The notes beneath the pieces were generated by a model. That model was not told the origin of the DNA, ran no database searches, and saw only the letters and a list, made by a program, of their open reading frames with translations. This document shows, one piece after another, positions 1-6,583 of a DNA stretch of 16,736 bases. Numbering within the stretch: the first letter of the stretch is position 1; every line of letters begins with the position of its first letter. This DNA comes from an uncultured Bacillaceae bacterium (GTDB taxonomy: Bacteria; Bacillota; Bacilli; Bacillales; Alkalibacillaceae), in NCBI GenBank assembly GCA_937958375.1, contig CALGNY010000206.1:1-16736 (forward strand), in the 5' to 3' direction. A program made the translations under genes and the position numbers.

Positions 1-330
1 GTAAAGCATCATTTTGATGAAATAAATTGATTTTATTTAAGCGAACATAGCGTTGCGTCTAAATAGGATGAAATAAACTAATTTTATCTCATCGAACTTA
101 AAGCGAAACCCAAGTTCGTTGAAATATATTAGTTTTATTTGACCAAACTTACCGTAAAGCATCATTTTGATGAAATAAATTGATTTTATTTAAGCGAACA
201 TAGCGTTGAGTCAAAATATGATGAAATAAAACGATCTTATCTCATCGAACTTAACGAAGCGATCGAGTTAGATGAAATAAATTGCCAAACTACATTAATC
301 CATCACTACGATGAAATAACCGAACCGGAA
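1..330. repeat. Intergenic tandem array, 51-bp period (about 6 units)
   Basis: The motif GATGAAATA (or the variant GTTGAAATA) starts at 16, 67, 118, 169, 220 and 271, exactly 51 bp apart each time, with a last copy at 310 after a shortened 39-bp unit. Units fall into three subtypes. Unit 1 (from 16) closely matches unit 4 (from 169), unit 2 matches unit 5, and bases 1-15 match the end of unit 3. A higher-order 153-bp repeat results, and positions 1-55 and 154-208 are identical. Each full unit begins with a 27-bp imperfect inverted repeat, clearest at 67-93. Stop codons occur in all frames, so the array is not coding. The window opens inside the array, so it probably extends to the left. It ends just before the small gene at 348. 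No function is known to me; no promoter or RNA gene was recognised in it. Confidence 0.85.
67..93. repeat. Imperfect inverted repeat inside the 51-bp unit
   Basis: Arms GATGAAATAAA and TTTATCTCATC flank a 5-nt centre (CTAAT), with one mismatch in 11. The same element is at 220-246 with two mismatches, and in more degraded form at 16-42, 118-144 and 169-195. It is AT-rich with no adjacent T-run, so it does not look like a Rho-independent terminator. It could be a dimeric protein binding site or a weak hairpin. Confidence 0.7.
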
Positions 331-347
331 AGGAAGTCGTTTCAGAA

Positions 348-527
348 GTGAAGAAGAAAAAATATCGTGTCAGTGATTTCGATTCGATTGATGATTGCTT
401 AGATCAAATTGAAAAGGATGGGTTTCGACCGATTCGTCGGATGGAGAAGCCAATCTTTGAAGAAAAGAAGGATGGGGAGCGTGTTCCTGTTCGGCAGGAG
501 ATTATATTTGAAGCCACAGAAAAATAA
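348..527 (+). CDS. Small NETI-motif protein (YebG-like)
   Basis: This 59-residue gene starts with GTG at 348, with AAGGAAG about 11 bases upstream; no other usable start lies in the open frame, which closes at 312. The protein is highly charged. It has a lysine-rich start, a central segment IDDCLDQIEKDGFRPIRR (residues 14-31), and a tail with KPIFEE and RQEIIFEA. This pattern matches my memory of the NETI-motif family (B. subtilis YebG), although the NETI tetrapeptide itself reads DSID here. The function of the family is unknown. In B. subtilis the homologue lies just upstream of the purine operon; here a terminator follows and no purine gene is present. The 51-bp array lies directly upstream. 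The gene is real with good confidence; the family name is from recognition rather than a search. Confidence 0.75.
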   Translation: MKKKKYRVSDFDSIDDCLDQIEKDGFRPIRRMEKPIFEEKKDGERVPVRQEIIFEATEK

Positions 528-562
528 AAAGGTTCAAAAGTACGAGGTGCTTTTGAACCTTT
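528..562. terminator. Bidirectional terminator between convergent small genes
   Basis: A perfect 13-bp stem (528-540 with 550-562, AAAGGTTCAAAAG in the left arm) encloses a 9-nt loop. It begins right after the stop codon of the gene at 348. On the minus strand it is followed by a T-rich run (TTTTTATTTT), which makes it the better terminator for the leftward gene at 569-898. On the plus strand the T-run is weak (TTTCCTGATTT). Confidence 0.85.
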
Positions 563-568
563 CCTGAT

Positions 569-898
569 TTACGAATTCATTTTTGGATTCATCGGGTTGG
601 GTTGCCCGGTTGATTCATTGTTGACTGGCTGAGTTTGATTAACCGGTTGATTCGTGCTTTGCCCATTGTTTGGTTGGATAATCCCTTGCTGAACGAGCTG
701 TTGTTTGACCAAATCGGTTGTCGGACAATAACGCGTTACTCCTTCAGCGACTTTCATCGCGGATAGCTTGACCAATATGAGGTCGCGCAATCTCCATGGA
801 TGCTGAACGAGCCGAACGGTTCCAACCGCTAACCCCGTAAATCCCATCGTAATTCGAATCAGCGCATTGATCGTGCCGATATTTTGTTTTTTCATCAC
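569..898 (-). CDS. YgaP-like transmembrane (DUF2892) protein with polar tail
   Basis: The protein has 109 residues (108 if the ATG at 893-895 is used instead of the adjacent GTG). The N-terminal half carries the pattern NIGTINALIRITMGFTGLA, a PWR segment, and LSAMKVAEGVTRYCP (residues 46-60). This matches the YgaP-like transmembrane domain (DUF2892), which normally forms a short hydrophobic hairpin in the membrane. Residues from about 72 onward are a low-complexity tail rich in Asn, Gln, Pro, Thr and Ser, probably disordered. Upstream on this strand is AAGGGAAGGG, a suitable ribosome binding site. The gene is divergent from yerA and ends at the shared hairpin at 528-562. No rhodanese domain is fused to it. 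Its role is unknown. Confidence 0.8.
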   Translation of the reverse strand: MMKKQNIGTINALIRITMGFTGLAVGTVRLVQHPWRLRDLILVKLSAMKVAEGVTRYCPTTDLVKQQLVQQGIIQPNNGQSTNQPVNQTQPVNNESTGQPNPMNPKMNS

Positions 899-919
899 AA
901 ATAACCCTTCCCTTCACAG

Positions 920-935
920 TTTTAATGCATTAAAA
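920..935. promoter_or_regulatory. 16-bp perfect palindrome between divergent genes
   Basis: TTTTAATGCATTAAAA is a perfect palindrome in the 70-bp gap between the leftward DUF2892 gene and yerA. Its position would suit an operator serving one or both promoters. A TTCACA hexamer lies just before it (913-918), but no convincing -10 box follows at the right spacing, so no promoter is claimed. The AT-rich composition means chance is possible. Confidence 0.35.
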
Positions 936-968
936 TAATAGATAATAGAGATATATGGAGGCCTGACA

Positions 969-2717
969 ATGCAAGAACATTTATACCGTTGGCGAAACAA
1001 GCAGCTCAGAGAACATGTGGCTGTTGTTGAAGGTAAATTGGCGCCGACGACGGTTTTGAAAAATGCCACATATCTGAATGTGTTTTTGAAAAAGTGGCAA
1101 CAAGCGAATATTTGGATTTATGAAGATCGAATCGTTTTCATCGGGGAGGAGATGCCTGAAAAGACAAGTCGAACGGATGTCATCGACTGCTCGAATCAGT
1201 ATTTGGTACCTGGTTATATCGAGCCACACTCTCACCCGTTTCAATTATATAATCCCCACTCATTAGCTGAGTATGCACTGAAAAAAGGGACGACAACATT
1301 AGTGAATGATAACTTAATGTTGCTTCTTTTATTGAAGAAAAAGAAAGCGTTTTCTTTTATTGACAGCCTGCAGGACACTCCAGCTACATTATTCTGGTGG
1401 GCACGGTTTGATTCACAATCGGAATTGCAGGAAGAAGAGGAGTTTTTGGACAGTGAAGAAGTGCTGGCCTGGTTGAATCATGAAGCGGTTGTCCAAGGTG
1501 GGGAACTGACGAATTGGCCGGCGATTTTGAAAGAGGATGACCTGTCGCTATATTGGATGCAGGAGACGAAGCGGCTACGTAAATCGGTGGAGGGTCACTT
1601 CCCAGGTGCGTCGATCAAGACATTGACGAAAATGAAATTGCTTGGCGCGGATGGGGACCATGAATCCATTTCAGCAAAAGAATTATACTTACGCTTGCAG
1701 CTCGGTTACTACGCAGCGATTCGCCACTCGTCCATCCGACCTGATTTGAGAAATATTTTGCAAGAGCTGAAAGCGTATGATGTGAATGTTTGGGATTATA
1801 TGCTCTTCACGACAGACGGAGCAACGCCATCTTTCTATGAGGATGAAGGGATGATTGAACGTTGTATCCAAATTGCGATTGAGGAAGGCGTGCCGGTCGA
1901 AGAAGCATACGCGATGGCTACGGTGAATGCCGCAAAATATTTCAATGTGGAACACCGAATCGGCAGTATTGCGCCAGGACGGACAGCACATATCAACTTC
2001 TTGGAAGCCAAAGACAATCCGAAGCCTGTTTCTGTGATGGCTAAAGGAAAATGGATTGTGCGTGATGGGGATGTTGCTGAGGATTATATGGAACCGGTCA
2101 ATTGGCCAGCCTATGACTTTACACCGCTCGAATTAAATTGGGAACCGTCGGCAGATGATTTGCACATTTCGATGCCGTTTGGAATGGAAATGATGAGTGA
2201 CGTTTTATTGAAACCTTATGCTGTCAAAACAGAGTCCAATAAGAATTTATTGGCCCGATCCAATGACGAAGCGTATGTCATGTTGATGGACCGAGATGGG
2301 AAATGGTTTTCATCGACTTATCTGAAAGGTTTCACCGATTCGTTAGGTGGACTCGTGAGCTCTTATTCCAACACGGGGGATATCGTTTTATTGGGTAAGA
2401 AAAAAGATGATATTCAGTTGGCTTTCAAGCGGATGAAAGAACTTGGCGGAGGAATTGTCCTCGCTCATGAAGGTGAAATCATTTTCGAACTACCTTTACG
2501 CCTTCAAGGGGTTATGGCAAACTTAAAGATGGAAGAAGTTATTCAAAAAGAGAGAGAATTGAAGAAAGTATTGCGTTCATTCGGATATAAATTCGGCGAT
2601 CCAGTTTATACATTACTGTTTTTATCGTCTACACACTTGCCATATATTCGGATAACGCCAATGGGGATCATTGACGTGATGAAAAAGGATATCCTCTTTC
2701 CATCCGTCATGCGATAA
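969..2717 (+). CDS. yerA: Adenine-deaminase-like amidohydrolase YerA
   Basis: This 582-residue protein belongs to the metal-dependent amidohydrolase superfamily and matches B. subtilis YerA in length and character; adenine to hypoxanthine deamination is the family role, not proven for YerA. The start has GGAGG seven bases upstream (957-961). Visible motifs are PGYIEPHSHP (81-90, metal-binding His87 and His89), EGHFPG (208-213), DHE (230-232), and TTDG (281-284, with the candidate catalytic Asp283). The C-terminal part contains IGSIAPGRTAHINFLE, the typical return to the small beta domain. The segment that reads ADPHE in standard adenine deaminases appears as VNDNLM (112-117), so the subfamily is divergent and its substrate may differ. 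It heads a likely operon with yerB 29 bp downstream. Confidence 0.85.
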   Translation: MQEHLYRWRNKQLREHVAVVEGKLAPTTVLKNATYLNVFLKKWQQANIWIYEDRIVFIGEEMPEKTSRTDVIDCSNQYLVPGYIEPHSHPFQLYNPHSLAEYALKKGTTTLVNDNLMLLLLLKKKKAFSFIDSLQDTPATLFWWARFDSQSELQEEEEFLDSEEVLAWLNHEAVVQGGELTNWPAILKEDDLSLYWMQETKRLRKSVEGHFPGASIKTLTKMKLLGADGDHESISAKELYLRLQLGYYAAIRHSSIRPDLRNILQELKAYDVNVWDYMLFTTDGATPSFYEDEGMIERCIQIAIEEGVPVEEAYAMATVNAAKYFNVEHRIGSIAPGRTAHINFLEAKDNPKPVSVMAKGKWIVRDGDVAEDYMEPVNWPAYDFTPLELNWEPSADDLHISMPFGMEMMSDVLLKPYAVKTESNKNLLARSNDEAYVMLMDRDGKWFSSTYLKGFTDSLGGLVSSYSNTGDIVLLGKKKDDIQLAFKRMKELGGGIVLAHEGEIIFELPLRLQGVMANLKMEEVIQKERELKKVLRSFGYKFGDPVYTLLFLSSTHLPYIRITPMGIIDVMKKDILFPSVMR

Positions 2718-2746
2718 AATCTTTTATTAAAGGTAGTTGAAAACAG

Positions 2747-3805
2747 ATGAGAAAGTATTACGTATTTGTTGCCATCTTGGCACTCGTTCTATTGATTGCT
2801 GGCTGCAGTGATGATGAAGAGGGGACCGAAGAAGAAACAGAGGAAACGGAAACAGAGACAGAAGAAACGGAAGACGTTGAAGAGGAAGCGGCAGAGCCAC
2901 CGCTATATACCTTTCCATTAACCGGAGAGGAAGCTGAAGAGGCTCCGAGTCACCGGATGCTTGCGGTGATGATCAATAACCATTCAAAAGCACGCCCGCA
3001 GTCAGGGTTGAATCATGCGGATGTGGTTTATGAATTTTTGGCGGAAGGACCGATCACACGTTTCTTGGCCTTGTATCATAGCCATATCCCCGAGGTGGCG
3101 GGACCTGTCCGAAGTGCACGTGAATACTACATTGAGACAGCGAAAGCGCATGATGCCTTATATGTTTACCACGGGGCGGCTAACTTTATTGAAGAGGATT
3201 TGCGTGCCGGTTGGGTAGACAACTTGAATGGGGCCTACTATGATGATGATGGATTTTTGTTCAAACGTGAATCTTTCCGAAATGCGCCCCATAATTCATA
3301 TGCCTTGTTGACAAATGCGCATGAGGTGGCAAAGCGGAATAATATTGACAGTGAAAAAGAGCATGAATGGTTGGATTTTTATTCAGAAGAAGAATTGGGT
3401 TCGATTACGGGGAATCCCGCTAACCAAGTGGATGTACGGTACTATGATAATTTGAATGTTTCTTATACGTACGATGAAGCGACCAATACGTATGCAAGAT
3501 CTGCGGATGGACAGCCATCAACCGATTTGGAGACAGGAAATCAGCTAACGTTTTCCAATGTTTTGATTTACGAAACGGGGCACCAGGTAATCGATGACGC
3601 GCATCGTCGCGCGATTGACCGGGAGTCTGGAGGCAAGGGTTATTTAATCCAAAATGGTGTCGCCCAAGAGATTGAATGGCGTGGCGAAAATGGGCTGATG
3701 CTTCCATATATCGATGGTAATCAAGCGAAACTGGTTCCAGGGAAGACGTGGATCAATATTATTCCGAATGACCCAGGTATTGATCAAAATATAACGATTC
3801 AATAA
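2747..3805 (+). CDS. yerB: DUF3048 lipoprotein YerB
   Basis: The 352-residue protein has a lipoprotein signal peptide, with a hydrophobic stretch at residues 6-18 and the lipobox LIAGC giving Cys20 as the lipidated residue. It should therefore be anchored outside the cytoplasmic membrane. Residues 21-50 are an extremely acidic Glu/Thr-rich linker. The globular part matches DUF3048 (YerB family): VMINNHSKARPQSGL (74-88), DVVYEFLAEGPITRFLALYH (92-111) and GPVRSAREYY (119-128), followed by the second DUF3048 domain. Its biochemical function is unknown to me. The start is the first ATG, with AAAGGT about 12 bases upstream, a weak site. It lies between yerA and yerC on the same strand without a terminator, as in B. 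subtilis. Confidence 0.9.
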   Translation: MRKYYVFVAILALVLLIAGCSDDEEGTEEETEETETETEETEDVEEEAAEPPLYTFPLTGEEAEEAPSHRMLAVMINNHSKARPQSGLNHADVVYEFLAEGPITRFLALYHSHIPEVAGPVRSAREYYIETAKAHDALYVYHGAANFIEEDLRAGWVDNLNGAYYDDDGFLFKRESFRNAPHNSYALLTNAHEVAKRNNIDSEKEHEWLDFYSEEELGSITGNPANQVDVRYYDNLNVSYTYDEATNTYARSADGQPSTDLETGNQLTFSNVLIYETGHQVIDDAHRRAIDRESGGKGYLIQNGVAQEIEWRGENGLMLPYIDGNQAKLVPGKTWINIIPNDPGIDQNITIQ

Positions 3806-3850
3806 CAGCAAAGCGTATAACAAAAGGAATCCTTGAGGAGGGTTTTCGAT

Positions 3851-4159
3851 ATGCAAATCGATAAATTGAGGGGTAGAGAGTTAGACCAATTGTTTGAAGG
3901 GATTTTAACATTGAAAAATGTGGAGGAATGCTACCGGTTTTTCGATGATGTTGCAACCGTCAATGAAATTCAAGCGTTGGCACAACGGATGGATGTTGCC
4001 CGCATGCTTCGTGAAGGGCATACATACCAACGGATTGAAGAAGAAACAAATGCCTCGACTGCAACGATTTCCCGTGTGAAAAGAAGTCTGAATTATGGAA
4101 GCGATGCGTATGAAATGGTGTTTAGGCGTTTGAATGGGGAAGAAGAGGAAAGCGAATAG
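3851..4159 (+). CDS. yerC: TrpR-like regulator YerC/YecD
   Basis: This 102-residue protein belongs to the TrpR/YerC/YecD family of small helical DNA-binding proteins. Residues 57-81 (HTYQRIEEETNASTATISRV and following) form the helix-turn-helix. The TrpR-like core NEIQALAQRMDVARML (38-53) precedes it, and the acidic tail EEEESE ends it. An in-frame TTG at 3833 is rejected as the start because it would place the strong ribosome binding site GAGGAGG (3835-3841) inside the gene; the ATG at 3851 has ideal spacing. B. subtilis YerC is about the same length. No tryptophan genes are nearby, and its target is not known to me. It is the last gene of the yerA-yerB-yerC group and ends at a terminator. 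Confidence 0.9.
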   Translation: MQIDKLRGRELDQLFEGILTLKNVEECYRFFDDVATVNEIQALAQRMDVARMLREGHTYQRIEEETNASTATISRVKRSLNYGSDAYEMVFRRLNGEEEESE

Positions 4160-4169
4160 GAAAGTGAAC

Positions 4170-4203
4170 AAAAGCCGCGATTGCCGTCAATCGTGGCTTT
4201 TTT
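4170..4203. terminator. Terminator shared by yerC and the fluoride channel genes
   Basis: A 14-bp stem (4170-4183 with 4188-4201, one G-T wobble) with the tetraloop CCGT is followed on the plus strand by a T-run (4198-4203), giving a strong terminator for yerC. The leftward fluoride channel gene ends at 4206, so the same hairpin can stop that transcript too, with a weaker T-run on that side. Confidence 0.85.
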
Positions 4204-4205
4204 GC

Positions 4206-4562
4206 TTATGCCCCTATCAAACTAGCTACCCAAAAGCCGAACGCAAAAGCTACAAAAATACCGCTCAAGGTAGAGCTGACATAGAGAATGGCAGTGTTGG
4301 TTTTTCTGTGGCGGATCAATTCCATCGTTTCTATGCTAAACGTTGAAAATGTCGTGAATGCGCCTGCGATCCCAATCGCGATAAAAAGGTATGCGCTTTG
4401 GTTGCTGGCCAAAATGGCAACGAAAACACCCAAAGCCGCTGAGCCGACCACGTTGATGGTGAATGTCGCATAAGGGAATGAGTCCTTTTTCCATGGGATG
4501 GCGACCGATAACAAATACCTCATCATCGCCCCCAACGCACCGCCAATCATGACTTGAACCAT
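4206..4562 (-). CDS. crcB: FluC/CrcB fluoride channel subunit (canonical)
   Basis: This 118-residue, four-helix membrane protein is one subunit of a Fluc fluoride exporter, a dual-topology dimer that relieves cytoplasmic fluoride toxicity. It shows GGALGAMMRY (7-16), the conserved Asn37 in TINVVGSAALG, and the full signature FTTFSTFS (69-76) with both pore phenylalanines, Phe72 and Phe75. The start at 4562 is chosen because AGGAGG lies eight bases upstream. An internal ATG at 4550 would overlap the preceding stop as ATGA but is about 20 bases from that site. It overlaps the preceding gene by 16 bp, indicating translational coupling and matching production of the two halves. Confidence 0.93.
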   Translation of the reverse strand: MVQVMIGGALGAMMRYLLSVAIPWKKDSFPYATFTINVVGSAALGVFVAILASNQSAYLFIAIGIAGAFTTFSTFSIETMELIRHRKTNTAILYVSSTLSGIFVAFAFGFWVASLIGA

Positions 4563-4945
4563 GGAACCATCCTCCTACCGGTAAAGAATCCTAAAAAAGC
4601 GGCAATAAGGCCACCCGAAAGTGTAAAGAAAAGATAAAGGATGAGCAAGAACACTTCACCGTTTTGCGTGAATCCGGCCATATCGAAAGCAACCGTGGAC
4701 ATCGTCGTGAAGCCGCCAAAAAAACCTGTTCCGATAAACAGCTTGGTGTAGCTCTTTAATGAACGATTGATAAGCAAGCCGAGCAATACCGCAAATAAGA
4801 AGCTTCCGAGAATGTTGACGATCAATGTAGCCAATGGTTCAACCTCATGAATCCATAAAGAGATCTGGTATCGGGAGCCACTGCCTAAAGCTCCACCAAA
4901 CCCGACTGCCAGTAGGTTAAAGATGTTGGTTTTCAATAGAATCAC
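4547..4945 (-). CDS. crcB: FluC/CrcB partner subunit with altered Phe box
   Basis: The 132-residue protein is a second FluC/CrcB family member and probably the obligate partner of the downstream subunit in a heterodimeric fluoride channel. It has GGALGSGSRY (17-26), VNILGSF (43-49), and four predicted hydrophobic segments. The signature that reads FTTFSTFS in its partner reads FTTMSTVA here (79-86), so Met82 and Val85 replace the two pore-lining phenylalanines. The predicted start is GTG at 4943-4945 with a modest GGA about five bases upstream; another nearby start cannot be excluded. It is divergent from mgtE. I looked for a fluoride riboswitch upstream and did not recognise one. Confidence 0.88.
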   Translation of the reverse strand: MILLKTNIFNLLAVGFGGALGSGSRYQISLWIHEVEPLATLIVNILGSFLFAVLLGLLINRSLKSYTKLFIGTGFFGGFTTMSTVAFDMAGFTQNGEVFLLILYLFFTLSGGLIAAFLGFFTGRRMVPWFKS

Positions 4946-5060
4946 TCATTTCCAAGAACATTTTTCCATGTACCGCGTCCATCATGCAGGTGTCATTTTT
5001 AGTAACTTGGGGTATCGATAAAGGTATAACGAAACGAATGAGTTGAGGTGAAACCGACCG

Positions 5061-6434
5061 ATGCGCCCATTATATACAGTAAACCATCTCCATCCATCTT
5101 ACACGAAATTAAATGAATGGATTAAAAATAAGGAATATGAAATCTTCAGAGACCAGCTACTGCGTCTTCATAACTATGACCAAGTCGTTTGGTTTCGGAA
5201 GCTCCAAGATCCATCGCTCAGGCAGCGGGTTTATGAACAATTATCTGCAAAGGAAATGGCGGAGATTTTTCAGAAACTCCCTGTTAACGAACAAGTGAAA
5301 TTCTCAGGTGAAATGGATGAACAGAAGCGGGGAAAAGTTTTTTCCAACATGTCGACGAACCGATTGGCAGACTTGTTTGGAGAATTGCCAAATTCGGTTA
5401 TTCATCAAACGATTGATGAAATGGATGCAGAGAAAGCACGAACCGCCATGCAATTGATGGAACATGAAGAAAACACAGCTGGTTCCATCATGACGACAGA
5501 GTTCATATCCTTTTTTGAAGAGCTGACGGTTGAAGAAGCAATCGCGAACCTTCGTGAAGCTGCGTACGAGGCCGAAACAATTTTTTATGTGTATGTCGAA
5601 GATTCGGACCATAAATTGGTTGGTGTCATTTCGTTGCGGCATCTTCTTTATGTGGATGAAGAAAAGAAGCTAAAAGAAGTCATGAAAAATGACCTCATCT
5701 ATGTCCAACAAGACGAAGACCAGGAAAACGTTGCAAAACTGACGAAAGATTATGATTTGATTGCTGTTCCTGTCGTTGACGATAATGAACATTTATTAGG
5801 CATCATCATGGTCGATGAAATCATGGATGTGGTGGAAGAAGAAGCAACCGAAGACCTCGGGGAGTTCGCAGCATCCAGGGGTGCGCTCGGCGTAGAGATT
5901 TCAGCCCTGAAAGCGACCAAAAAACGTGCCCCTTGGATCATGGGACTATTGCTGATTGGAATGATTACTGCCCAAATTATCGGCTATTTCGAAAGCACCT
6001 TGCAAGAAGTCGTCATGCTCTCGGCTTTCATTCCACTCGTAATGGGTGCGGCCGGGAATACCGGTACACAAACGTTAGCTGTCATCGTCAGAGGAATCGC
6101 CAATAATCATTTGGACAAAAAAACGATCGGCAAGCTCATTTTGCGTGAACTGTCAGCCGGATTTATGATCGGTGTTTGTGCGGCAGCTGTGTTATTGATC
6201 ATCATTCCCATATTCTATGATCAAAATTGGGCACTTGCCTTTATTGTCGGTGGGTCCGTATTTATCGCATTAGGCTTCGCGACACTGATTGGCTGTGTGA
6301 TCCCGATCGTTATTCAAAAGTTGAACATCGACCCAGCAGTTGCATCGGGGCCCTTCATTACAACAACAAACGATATGGTCAGCCTCGTCATTTACTTTAT
6401 CATTTCAACAACATTTTTGGGGTATTTGCAGTGA
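5061..6434 (+). CDS. mgtE: Magnesium transporter MgtE
   Basis: This 457-residue protein is an MgtE/SLC41-type magnesium channel, normally a homodimer in the cytoplasmic membrane. Domains in order are an N-terminal helical superhelix (about 20-130), two CBS domains (about 140-197 and 205-260) that sense cytoplasmic magnesium, a connecting plug helix (about 262-285), and five transmembrane helices (about 288-457). The pore signature PLVMGAAGNTGTQ is at 325-337, and the conserved DPAVASGPFITTTND (424-438) ends in Asp438, the likely pore aspartate. The start has AGGTG about ten bases upstream. The 115-bp gap to the divergent fluoride channel gene is too short for a normal M-box magnesium riboswitch, and none was recognised. 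Confidence 0.95.
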   Translation: MRPLYTVNHLHPSYTKLNEWIKNKEYEIFRDQLLRLHNYDQVVWFRKLQDPSLRQRVYEQLSAKEMAEIFQKLPVNEQVKFSGEMDEQKRGKVFSNMSTNRLADLFGELPNSVIHQTIDEMDAEKARTAMQLMEHEENTAGSIMTTEFISFFEELTVEEAIANLREAAYEAETIFYVYVEDSDHKLVGVISLRHLLYVDEEKKLKEVMKNDLIYVQQDEDQENVAKLTKDYDLIAVPVVDDNEHLLGIIMVDEIMDVVEEEATEDLGEFAASRGALGVEISALKATKKRAPWIMGLLLIGMITAQIIGYFESTLQEVVMLSAFIPLVMGAAGNTGTQTLAVIVRGIANNHLDKKTIGKLILRELSAGFMIGVCAAAVLLIIIPIFYDQNWALAFIVGGSVFIALGFATLIGCVIPIVIQKLNIDPAVASGPFITTTNDMVSLVIYFIISTTFLGYLQ

Positions 6435-6547
6435 TTTTGATACGTGCGTCTCAAACCTCGCGTAGAATGGAGTTTTTATTGGTGTCAAATTTGGGTGAAG
6501 TGTTGCTAGCTTCGAATACCAACCAAAAAGCGAATCCTTAATACAAA

Positions 6548-6583
6548 GAGGTCGATGGCGCATCGCCACCGACCTTCATTTTT
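6548..6583. terminator. mgtE terminator, also abutting the end of glyQS
   Basis: The stem GGTCG-A-TGGCG pairs with CGCCA-C-CGACC (6550-6560 with 6564-6574, one A-C mismatch, loop CAT). It is followed on the plus strand by CATTTTT. This stops mgtE and lies against the stop codon of the convergent glyQS, for which its T-run is weaker. The 113 bp between mgtE and the hairpin hold nothing I recognise. Confidence 0.75.

Noticed and set aside
1..330. Small protein or regulatory RNA within the 51-bp array
   Set aside because: Stop codons occur in every frame of the unit and no terminator or known RNA fold was recognised.
3833..3850. TTG start for yerC
   Set aside because: The extension covers the ribosome binding site GAGGAGG itself; the ATG at 3851 is correctly spaced and gives the family's usual length.
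4946..5060. Fluoride riboswitch before the crcB pair or M-box before mgtE
   Set aside because: The 115-bp gap shows no match to the conserved fluoride aptamer segments on the minus strand and is too short for an M-box on the plus strand.
6435..6547. Small gene after mgtE
   Set aside because: The only open frame there overlaps the end of mgtE in another frame and has no ribosome binding site.
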